A stretch of DNA of 64,000 nucleotides, from assembly GCA_039621445.1 (NCBI GenBank), contig CP154955.1, forward strand, positions 14,385,307 to 14,449,306. Reading direction: 5' to 3'. The notes below the pieces were generated by a model. That model saw nothing but the letters and a program-made list of their open reading frames with translations, did not search any database and was not told the DNA's origin. This stretch comes from Euglena gracilis. Its lineage: Eukaryota > Euglenida > Euglenophyceae > Euglenales. This document shows positions 26,240 to 38,480 of the stretch, in pieces. Each line of letters begins with the position of its first letter. The stretch's first letter is position 1. A program made the position numbers and the translations under genes.

Positions 26240-27480
26240 AAGACCACATTGTATTCTTTGCCTCAACCATGACTTACTCTACAAGAGAGGCAGCTTCAAA
26301 GCTGCTCTGCGTCCCTATGAAACAAGCACAGCCCTGGGTGTGGAAATTGTGACGCGCGCGACAATGTGCGGAAGCAAAAACTGATAATAGAAAAAAACAT
26401 CGAAATGATTACATTTTTCCAACTCTTCATCATCGTCATTGATTAAATGAATGTGAGGAAAGCAATAAGCACGTTGTTTCATGGTTTTGTGGAATGGGCC
26501 TCCGACCCATGTACGGAACCACATTACCGTCATGCTTTCATTTGCTGTGACACAAGATAATAATAATACTAATACGGTGTAATAATAATACGGTGCTGCG
26601 ACGCAAGCAAGCTTTTTTGGTGTGGTGTTTGCCATTGAAACAACCTTGCTTTGCTATGGCCGTCAGAACACTGACAAATTATCTTTGACAACAGGCATGG
26701 GACAAATAAACAATTTTTCTGCTGTGAGGACGTGGCACAAAACAACTCTGGTGTGGCACCAGATTTGATATTTGATGCAGGGATGAAACAAACTATCGAA
26801 ATGTTGGTGCGGCGTCATTCAAAACGCACTGTGGAATTAAAATACATTCCAAAACAACAAATCACTCCTTGTCACGAATACTCTGCTCGACTGCGGCAGA
26901 CACAGCGCACAAGAATTATGAAAAAGTATTAAAATAAATGCAAATGAATACTTTCATGTTTCAATTTCAAGCATGGCTGGCCCGGGCAGCATGCTGCCCC
27001 CAAACAGCAAACACAGTGTGTGGGATTCTCTTCCTGGGCGATCGAGAAAGCTCGGAATAATCCTCATAAATGGGGGCAGGTCAAAGGAAACACATCACAT
27101 CACATCTCTTCAGAACACGTCGTCAGAAGCCAAAGAATGCATTATTTTCAGCACCAGTTGTGTCGTCATGCCGCCAGCGGCGCGCAGTTTGTTTGAGAGT
27201 CGTCTTAACACCCTTGCTTATCAGCGCCGTCCTACCACCCTTGTCTAATCTAACCCAAGTGGAAGGGTGTGATTTGGCATTTAAATACGTGAGTAATATG
27301 GAAGCGAGTAATAGCTTTGTAACCAACCGTGCAATTCTCCTCAGCCAGGAACTTGCAGAAGCTGTCGGTCGGAAACCATTTTTCGAACCCGCAGGCAGCC
27401 CCGGCTTTTTTCTAAAATCTCTTTTATACCTCGAGGCTTCCTTGTGAATGCTCTGCCTGCAGATCGAGACTCAAAAGTCA
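26240..27480. repeat. Oldest, diverged copy of array block a
   Basis: Segments such as TGCGGAAATTGTGACGCGCG and CCAACTCTTCATCATCGTC (26.33-26.46 kb) and the AAGTGGAAGGGTGTGATTTGG region (27.25-27.46 kb) align with 39.46-39.60 kb and 39.93-40.12 kb but are far more divergent than the younger copies. The minus strand here keeps an open frame of 106 codons (26315-26635) over a part that is shifted in younger copies. This marks the left edge of the array. Confidence 0.6.
26315..26635 (-). CDS. Hypothetical 106-codon frame in block a
   Basis: The product contains INDDDEELEKCNHFD, then FFYYQFLLPHIVARV and TISTPRAVLVS. Counterparts occur on the minus strand at 29.6-29.8, 39.4-39.6 and 53.8-54.0 kb (INDNNEELEAGN and PISAPRAVLMTKAIALRK), there in different frames. 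No domain is recognised. Preservation of similar peptides across diverged copies hints at a former gene, but the block may be non-coding. Confidence 0.25.
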   Translation of the reverse strand: MANTTPKKLACVAAPYYYYTVLVLLLSCVTANESMTVMWFRTWVGGPFHKTMKQRAYCFPHIHLINDDDEELEKCNHFDVFFYYQFLLPHIVARVTISTPRAVLVS

Positions 27481-27635
27481 AAAGCCATTGTGAATACAAC
27501 AGAAACTGTTAGCAGTGCCAGGAGGCAAACTGCTCGACGTGCGACGGGTTGCAACTTTAGCGGCCGGCTGCGTTGGCCTGCACCCACGAATTCCGCCCAT
27601 CGTGTGTAGAGTGCTGGCTAACCCTTCAGGTAAAG

Positions 27636-27893
27636 CTATGGACGGACTGCACTACAATGGCAGTGTGTAACACAGTCATCTCTTTTCCGTTGTACCCTTC
27701 GAAGTTTGCCCCTGTTCAGGTACCAGTTGAACAACCCGGAATTGTCGTGATATGCCGACAGATGGTGGTTGGTCCTCATGAGCAACCTCTCCCCCGCGAT
27801 CTCTTCCCAAACTTCGTGAAGCGGCACCTGCATGTCTAAGGGCACGTTTGCGGGGCACACTTTTACATCGAAGCTGTACCAGACGTTCAACAC
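27636..27893 (-). CDS. Hypothetical 85-codon frame, array family B
   Basis: The product contains VPLDMQVPLHEVWEEIAGER, then YHDNSGLFNWYLNRGKL. A near-identical frame lies at 35431-35688 (-). Diverged relatives occur at 56043-56252, 58301-58510, 62796-63005 (-) and 60566-60775 (+), reading VPLDLQVLSHEVWEEVVGER and DNSGLYWYLNRGKLRGVQW. Length differences between copies are whole codons in places. The opposite strand is also open (27573-27839), so strand is not settled. No family is recognised. Confidence 0.3.
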   Translation of the reverse strand: MLNVWYSFDVKVCPANVPLDMQVPLHEVWEEIAGERLLMRTNHHLSAYHDNSGLFNWYLNRGKLRRVQRKRDDCVTHCHCSAVRP

Positions 27894-28219
27894 GTCAGAG
27901 TCAGTTGACCTCTTCGGCAGTGGGTGTCACCAACATGCCAAAAAGAAAATGTATGTATACGTCTGTGATGCATCTGTGTTTTATGCACATTCATACATAT
28001 GTGATGATAAAGTTTGCAAAGCCGGTGACCAAGCCGGCAGGAAGGATGCAGGGAGAGGAGGGTAAGTGTTGGGTGTTGGGCAAGGGAAGCGCAGGGGGTA
28101 AGAAATAGGGTCCGCAGGGAATGAAGGGGACAGGCGTCTCCCTCCCGGCTTATACCCAGGATCCGCACAACCAGTTGTGTGGCAAAGAACCCAGCAGAAG
28201 AAGCCCAACAATGGAAGGA

Positions 28220-29300
28220 CAGAATATTCTGTTTATTTGCGCAAATGCACGCACCTGCAAATGCGAACATGTTTATGTTTATTTGCGCAATTGCACAAAT
28301 AAACATAAACATGTCCTTCAAGGGTTGGGCTTTGGTACCCATGAACTGACGCTGTTGATAAACGGCATGACAAAGGAGCCGTGAGTGCGCAGACCAACGG
28401 GCCGTCCAGTTGGTGGGTTTGTCACAATGTTTGTCGACGCGCAAGCTCAGGGGGGGGGGGATTGATATCCGTATTTTTTCCGCAATTTCCGCAATTTTCC
28501 GCAAATTTCCGCAATTTTTCCGCAATTTCCGCAATTTTCCGCAATTTTTTGAAGATTTTTTTCCCCACCTCCGAAGATGGAAGATGCTATGAGTTCAAGC
28601 CATTCTTCAAATGGATCAACAGGTGTGCTGTTGTGTTTTGTTGTGCCCCCCCAGTTTACCAATTTTTCTCACAGGTGCACCACTGGTCACAGGATTGGGT
28701 GCGTCCCACCTGTGCAAAGAACGTTAAGCGTGCTGATTTGTGCTCGCCTGCATCGACGTGGGTGTTGCGGTGTTCTGAACCTCACAATTGAAAATTTTCT
28801 AAGTCCCCCCAAGCAGAAATGTGTATACCCGATATCAATTTTTCCGCAATTTTTCCGCAATTTCCGCAATTTTCCCGCAATTTTTCCAAAGGCCTCCAAT
28901 ATCAATTCCCCCCCCCCCTGCTGGCCGGTAACGGGGGCCCTGACAGTTTCCCGGACGGGACTCTGACAGGTTCTCGGGCATGACAGCTTATGGGCACAAA
29001 TGCGCACACAAACACAAATTATGTTTATGTGTGCATTTGCGCAAATGCGCAAACAAACATGTTCTTTGTTTATTTTGCGCAAATGCGCAAATAAACACAA
29101 AGAAGGACGGTGTAACGGAAACACAACTGTCAAACACCAGCAGCAGATGTGGTTTATTTGCGCATTTGCGCGCATCGCGTTGTTTGTGGGTGCAAATGCG
29201 CAAATAAACTGCATGAAGAAACTGCACAGTTACTAAGTTTATTTGCGCATTTGCGCCCAAAAAACAACGTGATGCGCGCAAAGGTGTGCAAATAAACAAC
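28220..29300. repeat. TTTGCGCAAATGCGC palindrome cluster, copy 1
   Basis: Many copies of TTTGCGCAAATGCGCAAA and truncated forms are scattered in both orientations, often extended by AAACATG or AATAAACA arms. At about 28268-28314, CATGTTTATGTTTATTTGCG pairs with a near-perfect inverted copy to form a long palindrome. Translations give ICANAQ/ICAFAQ low-complexity peptides on every strand. The cluster is repeated at 36015-37110, 38060-38480, 51060-51380 and 52370-52810. Confidence 0.85.
28448..28920. mobile_element. CA...TG element with TTTCCGCAA arrays, copy 1
   Basis: It starts CAGGGGGGGGGGATTGATAT and ends ATATCAATTCCCCCCCCCCTG-like, forming strong inverted repeats. Both subterminal regions are tandem TTCCGCAATTT units. 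The 8 bases either side do not match, but the paralogous site near 51060 reads GCAAGCTTGTCGGCGC without the insert, so about 0.53 kb including a further GGCCGGTAACGGGGGCCCTG segment was inserted or lost here. Another copy is at 36243-36736. Confidence 0.65.
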
Positions 29301-31255
29301 CAATGGAGATGTAAAAGGTGATTTTATTTGGCCCTCCTACAGCTACCCTTAGAATGGTTCAACCCAAATGAACACACCATCTCCTCCGGCATATGGTGTT
29401 ATTGTGCCATTTTTGGTTCATTGACAGGTCCCACAAGATGGAGACAGAAGATCTCCTGAAGGTGGGTGCGCAGCCACCCAGTAACGGTACATGTCCTCCG
29501 GCACCCAAAGCCCCTGCGTGAATCTGTTTTTTTTGTATTTTTAAAGACTTTCAGCCCATCGTTGTTTGTGGCCACGGCTGGTGAAAACAAGATAGAACCA
29601 GAGACATAACTATTAATTTTTCTTAATGCAATTGCCTTTGTCATAAGCACAGCCCTGGGTGCGGAAATTGGGACAACGTGCGGCCCAAAAAAAAACTGAT
29701 AATAATAAAAAAACATTGCAATGATTACCTGCTCCAAACTCTTCATTGTTGTCGTTGATGAAATGAATGTGAGGAAGGCAATGACGTTGCTGTTCATCCC
29801 AGAGAAGCATTTCCACTCCTGCTGGACATCTTTGTGTGAAAGTGTACGTTTTTTATTTGAAATCATTCCATGCTCATCAGTCTCAAATCCTGCTCATTAT
29901 GATGCGGGGGAGTGAATTTCATTGAAGTCACTGCAGGTCGTGACAACAGGAGCTGGGGGATCGGCTAAGAGACGCATTTCGACGTGTTTGAGCCCGGCGC
30001 CAAACAGCCAGACTTTCCCCAGGGCCCGTACGTCAATGTCCTCGGGTCAAGGAGCTTGCACGTACACTGCTTGGGAGAAGGGGTTTGATTTCAAGGTCGA
30101 CCCAAGTGGAAGGGTGTGTTTTTTTCAAATATGTGAGTGATCTGGAACCGGGTTATGTATTTGTACCCAACCGTGCAATTCTCCTCGGTCAGGATCTTGA
30201 AGCAGCTGTTGGTCGGAAACCATTTCTCAGCGTCGATCTCGAACCCATGGACAGCCCAGGCTTTTGCTAAGATTTCTTACATACCCCAAGAGTTTCTTGT
30301 GATCGCCCTGCCTGCAGATTGAGACTCAAAAGCCATTGTGATTATCACGTGTACAGTATTGGCTAACCCAACAGGGAAAGCTACAGATGGACTCCGCTGC
30401 AATGGCAATGTCGAACACAGTCATCTCTTTTTTCTTTCAAGGTCGCGAGGCGCAGAAAGACGTGTCACCTCACAGTTACCACAAACCATCATATATGTTT
30501 GGAAAGAACAGCATCCCCAAAACACGTTTTGAAATCCCCGCTGGAGTGTGGGTGGGAGTATTGGTTTGGGGCGTCCAGGTCCCCCTCTGTAAGTGCTTTC
30601 GGAAGAGAAGGTCAAACAAGGCAATTGAAACACAGTTTGCATCATTAATATGCATTGGTCAAATCTGATGTCTGTCAACTCTGCGCAAACATGGACCCAC
30701 ATACGTGCCGACACACAGAACAGATATGCACAACATCCAACCATTTCACCTGGTGAGCAGTGCTGCCCGGAGAAAAAACAACACCAAACGTCGAACACCA
30801 CCCAGAGCTCTTCCCCCCAAAAATAATTGTCAATGTCCCCACCACAGATGGTGTGAACATGGACGGGCAAATGCACATCCATGCAATGTGGTCTGACCAC
30901 ATATTCTCACACCTCAAGATTATAAGGCACAAAAAGACATGTATTTTGACGCTCACTGCTTCGAGTGTGGAACAGTCATCTCCTTTCCATTCGAAGTTTG
31001 CCCCGGAATTGTCGTGATACATTGTGGACAGACGGTGGTTGGCCACGGTCCTCGCGAGCAGCCTCTCCCCCACGACCTCTTCCTACACTTCGTGAGACAG
31101 GCACGGCACGTTGACCGGCACCTTTTCACATTGAAGCTGTCCAGAGGCTCAACGTATCAGAGGCAGTTGACCTCTGCAGCAGCAGGTCAAAGCGGTAGTC
31201 ACGCTCGATTCAAAGACACAACGATGGTTGATGACACCCCATGCCAAAATGTCTG

Positions 31256-31276
31256 TATGTGTGTGTGTGTGTGTGT
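31256..31276. repeat. GT microsatellite in block b
   Basis: A short GT array whose length and interruptions differ in each block-b copy (42176-42220, 56400-56425, 58655-58680, inverted near 60395-60420, 63155-63180). It is a convenient marker for array copies. Confidence 0.8.
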
Positions 31277-33529
31277 GGTATCGTGTGTATTCATGTTAAT
31301 GTCTGCCAAAATGTGATGGTTGTGTTTTCTAAGTTGTGCTGAATTTTATTGAAAACAAGGTCTCTAGAGGGGGTTAACCGAGAATATTTGTGCTGCAAAA
31401 TAATACCCAAGTATTGAATCATTAACAAATTTTACAAAAAATATGTAATAGTGGTGTTGGTAAACTTTCAATTGTAGGTGTGATTAATCAATGATGAGGA
31501 TTTCGATCTTGTTTCTCATGCTCTGTTTAGTTCTCATCATGTGACTGGGAATGGGGGGGCTGAACAGGATATCTACCCGATCGCCGGGTCAGTTTGTCGT
31601 CCAGCTGCAGCACGCAAGGGTATAGTGAAGTGATATAAAAAAAATCGAGTGGCCCACAGCCTTTCTCCAATCACATCTCCATCAATTTGAAGTTGGTGCT
31701 CATTACGAAGGATCAGTGCTGGGAATGAAACAAATGTTTCTGGGTACCCTTGCGCAAGTTCAGGTGGCGTCCAGGGTACTCCCCCTCTGACACCCCCCAA
31801 AGCCGTGTGCCCCTAACAGCTGCTGTTCTGAACTGAGTTCGAAGGTGGGGTTTGGTGTTTTGGAGTTGGCGATTGCATTGTTCCCAGCACCAACTGCTCA
31901 GAAGATGATTGGTTACTGCCTGCGGATTTGATTGCTTTGTTTCAGGACCAACCACAAGAAGTAACCCCTGTGTGTGGGGTATTGTCTGGCAAAGCCCGCC
32001 GGGTTGGTTGATGCAGAAACAGCGTTCAAAGGGAATCAGGACTCACAACCCGTCGACACTGATTGGGCCGCCTGGTTCTGTGACAATTGGGCGACTGGCT
32101 GCCTATCATTGCCCTCGTCTGTTACCCGCTGATGGGGGTTGGGGCATTTTTTCTTCCAGCTGCCTCTTGTGTCATGGGGCATCCATCCTTCCTTGGACAT
32201 TAGGTCACCCAGGCCTGGCTTCTCCGCAACGTCCTCGCGCGTACAACGTACTCAGCAAAGACCCACTGCTGAGTGTGCCTTTTTTTTGTGGATGTGGTTC
32301 CACCACTGCACCAGGTCCAGGCCCCATTGTTCCGCAGCGCGATGAATGGTGGCCCTCGGGCCAATGTTGTTTCATCTTGGTGACGTTGGCGCGAATTGCG
32401 TCAAGTTACCCAATGGGCACCACATTGGGGGCAGCTGGCTGATGGCGGGGATTTTGCATCCCGCGGGGCAATCATCCAAACTGAACGATCGTCCCCTGAA
32501 CGTTTCTGGGTAGAAGAAAACCAGCTGGCCTGTTGAACCTGGTGGTGGGCTTATCAAAAGGGCTTGGCTGGCGACACACCCAGCAATGACACCCGCCAGC
32601 CAGGAGTTCGAAGGAGCTGTTGGTCAATAATGATTTTACAACGTCGACCGTGAACCCAGCCCGGGTGTTTGCTACAATCTCTTGTAAGCCCCCTCCCCTA
32701 AATGTGATTTTGGTTCTCTTTTTGGGGTGCATTGCTGCAAACGCCCAAGGGCGTTCTTATTTTTTTGGGGTCTCTTTTTTTTGGATTTTTGCTGAAAAAA
32801 AATTGGATAATTTTTTTCCCACAGGAGGGTCCAAAATGGCCAAAAAGGGCTTTTTTCCCCAGAATGCCAAACTCAACACTCGAAGAACGCAAACAAAAAT
32901 CAAAAATATCAAGAGATCACCAAAAATTGTTTTCCCAGTTTTAGGGGAGGGGGTTTATCTTTTTTTGGGGGGTATATTTCCCCCCAAAAAAATATCCCGG
33001 GGGGCTTTTTTTTGTGAGAGGTGAAGTTTTTGGATTTTTTTGCTGAAAATCAGCAGGGAAGGTCTTTTAGGGGTTATTTTTTTGGCGGGGGTTTTATTTA
33101 GGGGTTATACGTCGACGGTTCCTTGTGACTGCTCTGCGAGGAGATCGAGACTCAACACCCCATCATCGACGTGGGAAAGCATCACACGGCAGGGTGCACA
33201 CAGCAACATCACACGCAGGGTCTTGGAAGTCGGGAACACCTCCCTCAGTCGACAGATGAACTCCGCCATGCTTCATCATAGGGTGGAGACAATAAAGCCT
33301 AATGGGGATATTTCAACCCCACAGTTACCACAAACAATCATGCGAAACAGCGCTGCCAGGGGAAGAAAAGCACCACCGGGTGTCGGACACGAACACCTCC
33401 CACAGCTCTTGCCCCAAAGGAATTGTCCTGATTGGTGAAAAATGGCCAAGGATGGTCAAAAGTTGTCAAAGCTGGCTTAAAATGGTCCCAGAATGGTTCG
33501 GAATGGTCGAAAATGGCCCAGAATTAGGA

Positions 33530-33660
33530 GGGGGGGATTGATATCCCCATTTTTCCGCAATTCTTGTGATTGTCTGCAATTTTTCCACAATTTTCCGCAT
33601 TTTTCCTGGAACTTTTCCACATTTTTTTTCTTTTCCGCAATTTTTCACATGAACTTGAGA
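33530..33660. repeat. GGGGGGATTGATATC-headed TTCCGCAA repeat in block d
   Basis: It begins GGGGGGATTGATATCCCC, followed by degenerate CCGCAATTTTTCC units and GAGATGGAAGGCGAAATAAG. It is homologous to the left half of 28448-28920 and repeated almost identically at about 44423-44553. Preceding AAAATGGTC-type units (33440-33525) form another short tandem array. Confidence 0.7.
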
Positions 33661-36014
33661 TGGAAGGCGAAATAAGTTCCGGCCATTCCTTGAACATTTC
33701 ACAAGGGAACCCAGGTGATTTTTTTGATATTTTGTTGCAACTTTCTAAAAATTTGCTGAAATTTACAAATTTCAAAGTTTGGCAAATTTTGGAAGTTTCT
33801 GGGTCTTTCCCCCCCCCCACTTTCTGCTGGGGAGAAATTTTGCTTTCTGGGACAGATTTTGCCTGATAATTTTCGTTATTTTGCCGTTTGCTAGATTTTT
33901 CACCCAAGAAATTCCATATTTCCAGAATCAGGATGTTCCCAAAACTACAAAATCTTGCTTTTGGACCTTGAGCGCGGCCCAAAATAACCCACAATTTGGA
34001 GAAATCGCATATTTTTCGCATATTGTTTTGTGCATACGACATCAGTCCAAACTGACACACTATGGCTAAGAATTGGTCTGAAAAGGGACTGTGCAGAATC
34101 ACCCCCCCCCCAGTAAAGTACAGTGAAATATGTGCTAAATCGGCTTTAAAAATGTGTGCTGAAATACACCAGGTGACCAGGTGACTATTCCTTTGCTGCG
34201 TTGCAAGCAAAGGAATAGCAAAATTTATTCCGGTAAAATGCCAGCCAAAAAAAAAACACGGGCTGTGTTACAACCAAGACCGTGATCCTGTCTATGAGGT
34301 GGAATGTTGTGCTCTGACGTGGTGACAATGGTTTCAATTTGTGGACGCCACGTTGGGCAACCTACCTTTGACGACGCTGATGCCTCCCCAGAGAGACGAC
34401 CATAGACCTTGAGCTCAAGCTCCTTGGACACCAGCAGTCAGCGGGACGTATCCAACAAGACAAGGAAGGATATATGGTTTTGCCTCTTCCAAATGTGAGC
34501 ACGTTCGTACCTTCGCAGTCCTGAGAAGCGCTCTCTTCTTTCAGAATTTGTTTCCACACCTCATCAGCGGTGAAAGGCCATTTTGATTGTCGGTTTAGCT
34601 TTTGGATCAAAATCTTTAGTGGTGACAGGTGGTGTCAAATCTCATTCACAGCTCGTTGTGGATTGTTTCAGTCTCTTTGTTCATGGCTGTCAAAAGTTCC
34701 CAGCCAGTCCTCTGGCAGGCAAGCTTTTAGTTTCAGTAGCCGAAATTTGCTTCTTCTGCGGGTCCATCCAAAAAGTTTGATTCAATAGGACAGGACATCT
34801 GATGGTGACCTTGGAGTTATATCCAGCCTTGTGTGGACATCCTCTTTTTTGTCTCCACATCTCTTGCATTTTTGTGTTGGCTCTTCTTGGTGCCCTTTGT
34901 CTTTGAAGTTGTTGGGTTTTTATCTCATTTATTGGAGACCTTCCTCATTTGAATGACGCATTGGTATGGAACATTTGGTCTGTGGCGCCATTTCAAATCT
35001 TCCTCCAAACCTTGTGTCGTCATGGCAACCGCTCTGGGCATGACCTCTGGATTTTCCAAGAGCATTCCTTCTGGATGTGCATCCACCACATGCTCGTTGG
35101 CTCATTCCAGGCAGCACTCCTGTCCACAAATGGGTGGTGGGCTTCCCCAGTACTCTTAAGAAATTCCCTGGAAGCCAAGGATCCATTTTTGATGTCTTTG
35201 TCCATGGGCAATGATGTTTCTTGTTCGAGCCCATCAATCTCTGATGATGTGCCCAATGTTCAATCTCCACTGGGACCTTTTCTATGCAATATAAAGAAGT
35301 TGTCCAAAGTTTACGTGTTGGGGGATATCTTTTATCCTGCTTGACCGAAGGGGGGTGGTCCGGACCTCCACCATCCTCTTTATGTCCCCCCACCCCAGAG
35401 TTGCAGGATGGTGACAAGCTAAAGCTAAAGCTACGGACGGACTGCACTACAATGGCAGTGTGCAACGCAGTCATCTCTTTTCTGTTGTACTCCTCGAAGT
35501 TCCACGCTGTTCAGGTACCAGTTGAACAACCTGGAATTGTCGTGATATGCCGACAGATGGTGGTTGGTCCTGGTGAGCAGCCTCTCCCCCGCGATCTCTT
35601 CCCAAACTTCGTGAAGCGGCACCTGCATGTCTAAGGGCACGTTTGCGGGGCACACTTTTACATCGAAGCTGTACCAGACGCTCAACACGTCAGAGTCAGT
35701 TGACCTCTTCGGCAGTGGGTGTCACCAACATGCCAAAAAGAAAATGTATGTATACGTCTGTGATGCATCTGTGTTTTATGCACATTCATACATATGTGAT
35801 GATAAAGTTTGCAAATCCGGTGACCAAGCCGGCAGGAAGGATGCAGGGAGAGGAGGGTAAGTGTGGGGTGTTGGGCAAGGGAAGCGCAGGGGGTAAGAAA
35901 TAGGGTCCGCAGGGAATGAAGGGGACAGGCGTCTCCCTCCCGGCTTATACCCAGGATCCGCACAACCAGTTGTGTGGCAAAGAACCCAGCAGAAGAAGCC
36001 CAACAATGGAAGGA

Positions 36015-37110
36015 CAGAATATTCTGTTTATTTGCGCAAATGCACGCACCTGCAAATGCGAACATGTTTATGTTTATTTGCGCAATTGCACAAATAAACA
36101 TAAACATGTCCTTCAAGGGTTGGGCTTTGGTACCCATGAACTGACGCTGTTGATAAACGGCATGACAAAGGAGCCGTGAGTGCGCAGACCAACGGGCCGT
36201 CCAGTTGGTGGGTTTGTCACAATGTTTGTCGACGCGCAAGCTCAGGGGGGGGGGGGGATTGATATCCGTATTTTTTCCGCAATTTCCGCAATTTTACGCA
36301 ATTTCCGCAATTTTCCGCAAAATTCCGCAATTTTTCCGCAATTTCCGCAATTTTTCCGCAATTTTTTGAAGATTTTTTTCCCCACCTCCGAAGATGGAAG
36401 ATGCTATGAGTTCAAGCCATTCTTCAAATGGATCAACAGGTGTGCTGTTGTGTTTTGTTGTGCCCCCCCAGTTTACCAATTTTTCTCACAGGTGCACCAC
36501 TGGTCACAGGATTGGGTGCGTCCCACCTGTGCAAAGAACGTCAAGCGTGCTGATTTGTGCTCGCCTGCATCGACGTGGGTGTTGCGGTGTTCTGAACCTC
36601 ACAATTGAAAATTTTCTAAGTCCCCCCAAGCAGAAATGTGTATACCCGATATCAATTTTTCCGCAATTTTTCCGCAATTTCCGCAATTTTTCCGCAATTT
36701 TTCCAAAGGCCTCCAATATCAATTCCCCCCCCCCTGTTGGCCGGTAACGGGGGCCCTGGCAGTTTCCCGGACGGGACTCTGACAGGTTCTCGGGCATGAC
36801 AGCTTATGGGCACAAATGCGCGCACAAACACAAATTATGTTTATGTGTGCATTTGCGCAAATGCGCAAACAAACATGTTCTTTGTTTATTTTGCGCAAAT
36901 GCGCAAATAAACACAAAGAAGGACGGTGTAACGGAAACACAACCGTCAAACACCAGCAGCAGATGTGGTTCATTTGCGCATTTGCGCGCATCGCGTTGTT
37001 TGTGGGTGCAAATGCGCAAATAAACTGCATGAAGAAACTGCACAGTTACTAAGTTTATTTGCGCATTTGCGCCCAAAAAACAACGTGATGCGCGCAAATG
37101 CGCAAATAAA
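36015..37110. repeat. TTTGCGCAAATGCGC palindrome cluster, copy 2
   Basis: Near-identical to 28.22-29.30 kb, including the CATGTTTATGTTTATTTGCG long palindrome and an embedded CAGGGGGGGGG element (36243-36736). Confidence 0.85.
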
Positions 37111-38059
37111 CAACCAATGGAGAAGTAAAAGGTGATTTTATTTGGCCCTCCTACAGCTACCCTTAGAATGGTTCAACCCAAATGAACACATCCTCTCCTC
37201 CGGCATATGGTGTTATTGTGCCATTTTTGGTTCATTGACAGGTCCCACAAGATGGAGACAGAAGATCTCCTGAAGGTGGGTGCGCAGCCACCCAGTAACG
37301 GTACATGTCCTCCGGCACCAATTTTTTGGGTCCCAAAGGCCCTGCCGCTGGCCTGCGGCCTGGGCTCCTCGGTTGCAGCCCCATCAGCTGCTGATGCTTC
37401 AGCACCCACCAGACCAGCATCGACCTCCCGGTGCAACGACACCCACCGCAGTGGCCACGTCATACCTCGCAACTGGGGTGTAAGACTGGGGGGACGACGT
37501 GGTGCCAGTGCATGGCAACCGGCAGCCGGAGAGAGATAGCCCTCAGACACCTGTTATTTTGGGTTCAAGCAATTGTTGAAGCTTTACCACTGCATTGGGT
37601 GCATCAAAGCGGTGGGACTCACTCCCCCCAAATTATGCACAAAAACCGGTGTGTTTTACGTTTTTCAAGGGAAAAATGGTGGATAATAACCATAAAACGG
37701 ACTCTGGCCTGACACATCCTGGGCATTTCAGGTGCCAAGTTTTGTCTTCTTGCAACGCAGTACTGTTCAGAAAAGGTCTCGAACAGTCACAGGTAGTTTG
37801 CACGTCATCAATTGGTGACGCTCAATTGCCAAACGGTTGACGCCAAAGGAACAGGCCGTGTGGGCCGGGTAACAGCAGTACAAATGTACACACATGAGGC
37901 AGGCAACTTTCGCCAGTCAAATGCCGTGTTCCAGTGAGCACTCCACACTACCTCTCACCACAAATTTCATCACCACGTAAATGTGGTGCAAATCATTGGT
38001 TGGCGTAAGGAATTGTGTTCGCCAGTTGTCACGGACGAGGAGATGGTACCGCACAACTG

Positions 38060-38480
38060 ATGTGGTTGGTGCGCATTTGCCCAAGTGAACACAACTTTGT
38101 TTGCGTGCGTTAAGGCTCCTACAAACACATCATTTTGAAGCAGTGTATTAAAAGTTTGTTTGTGCATTTGCACAAATGCGCACACAAACGTAATTGTGTT
38201 TATTTGCGCAATTGCGCGCGCCAACACGCCCATCACGTTTTAAAACCTTGTAGAGTCATGGTCCTCATTGGTGTCTTTTAACATGGAAAATATAAATACA
38301 TGTTTGTGGGCGCATCTGCGCAAATAAAAATAAACATGTTGGTGTTCGCATTTGCGCAAATGCGCGCACCAACAAAATTGTTTATGCGCGCATTTGCGGC
38401 CCCCATAAACACGTCATTTTATCATCATCGTTTTGCGTTATATTTGCGCAAATGCGCCCACAAACACAAATCAGTTGTGT
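38060..38480. repeat. TTTGCGCAAATGCGC palindrome cluster in block g
   Basis: Further copies of the motif (e.g. CATTTGCGCAAATGCGCGCA near 38348), alternating with AAACACAA or AAATAAAC arms. A single extra copy lies at about 38786-38812, and the paralogous cluster is at 52370-52810. Confidence 0.8.

Larger units (their letters stand above)
27540..35430. repeat. Array unit 1 (blocks f-a-b-c-d-e, internally deleted), about 7.8 kb
   Basis: Blocks in order: f 27.62-29.51, a 29.51-30.35, b 30.35-31.56, c 31.56-32.69, d/e 32.69-35.43 kb. Relative to unit 2, it lacks block g (about 2.0 kb; junction near 29510, CCGGCACC joined to CTGCGTGAATC) and about 0.9 kb between a and b (junction near 30350, GTGTAC joined to ATTGGCTAACCC). 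Blocks d/e are nearly identical to 43.6-46.3 kb, with a constant offset of about 10.89 kb. Block f matches 35.43-37.3 kb with an offset of 7795 bp. Confidence 0.85.

Noticed and set aside
28687-29299. Frames encoding repeated ICANAQ/ICAFAQ peptides
   Set aside because: All frames and both strands of the palindrome clusters give similar peptides, as expected for simple sequence rather than protein.
28220-29300. CRISPR-like array
   Set aside because: The repeated TTTGCGCAAATGCGC words are palindromic, of variable length and orientation, with no uniform spacers; there is no cas gene and the host is eukaryotic.
30421-31316. Separate gene in block b near 30.4-31.3 kb
   Set aside because: Frames on both strands are interrupted in one or another copy and no family is recognised, so it is treated as part of the array repeat.
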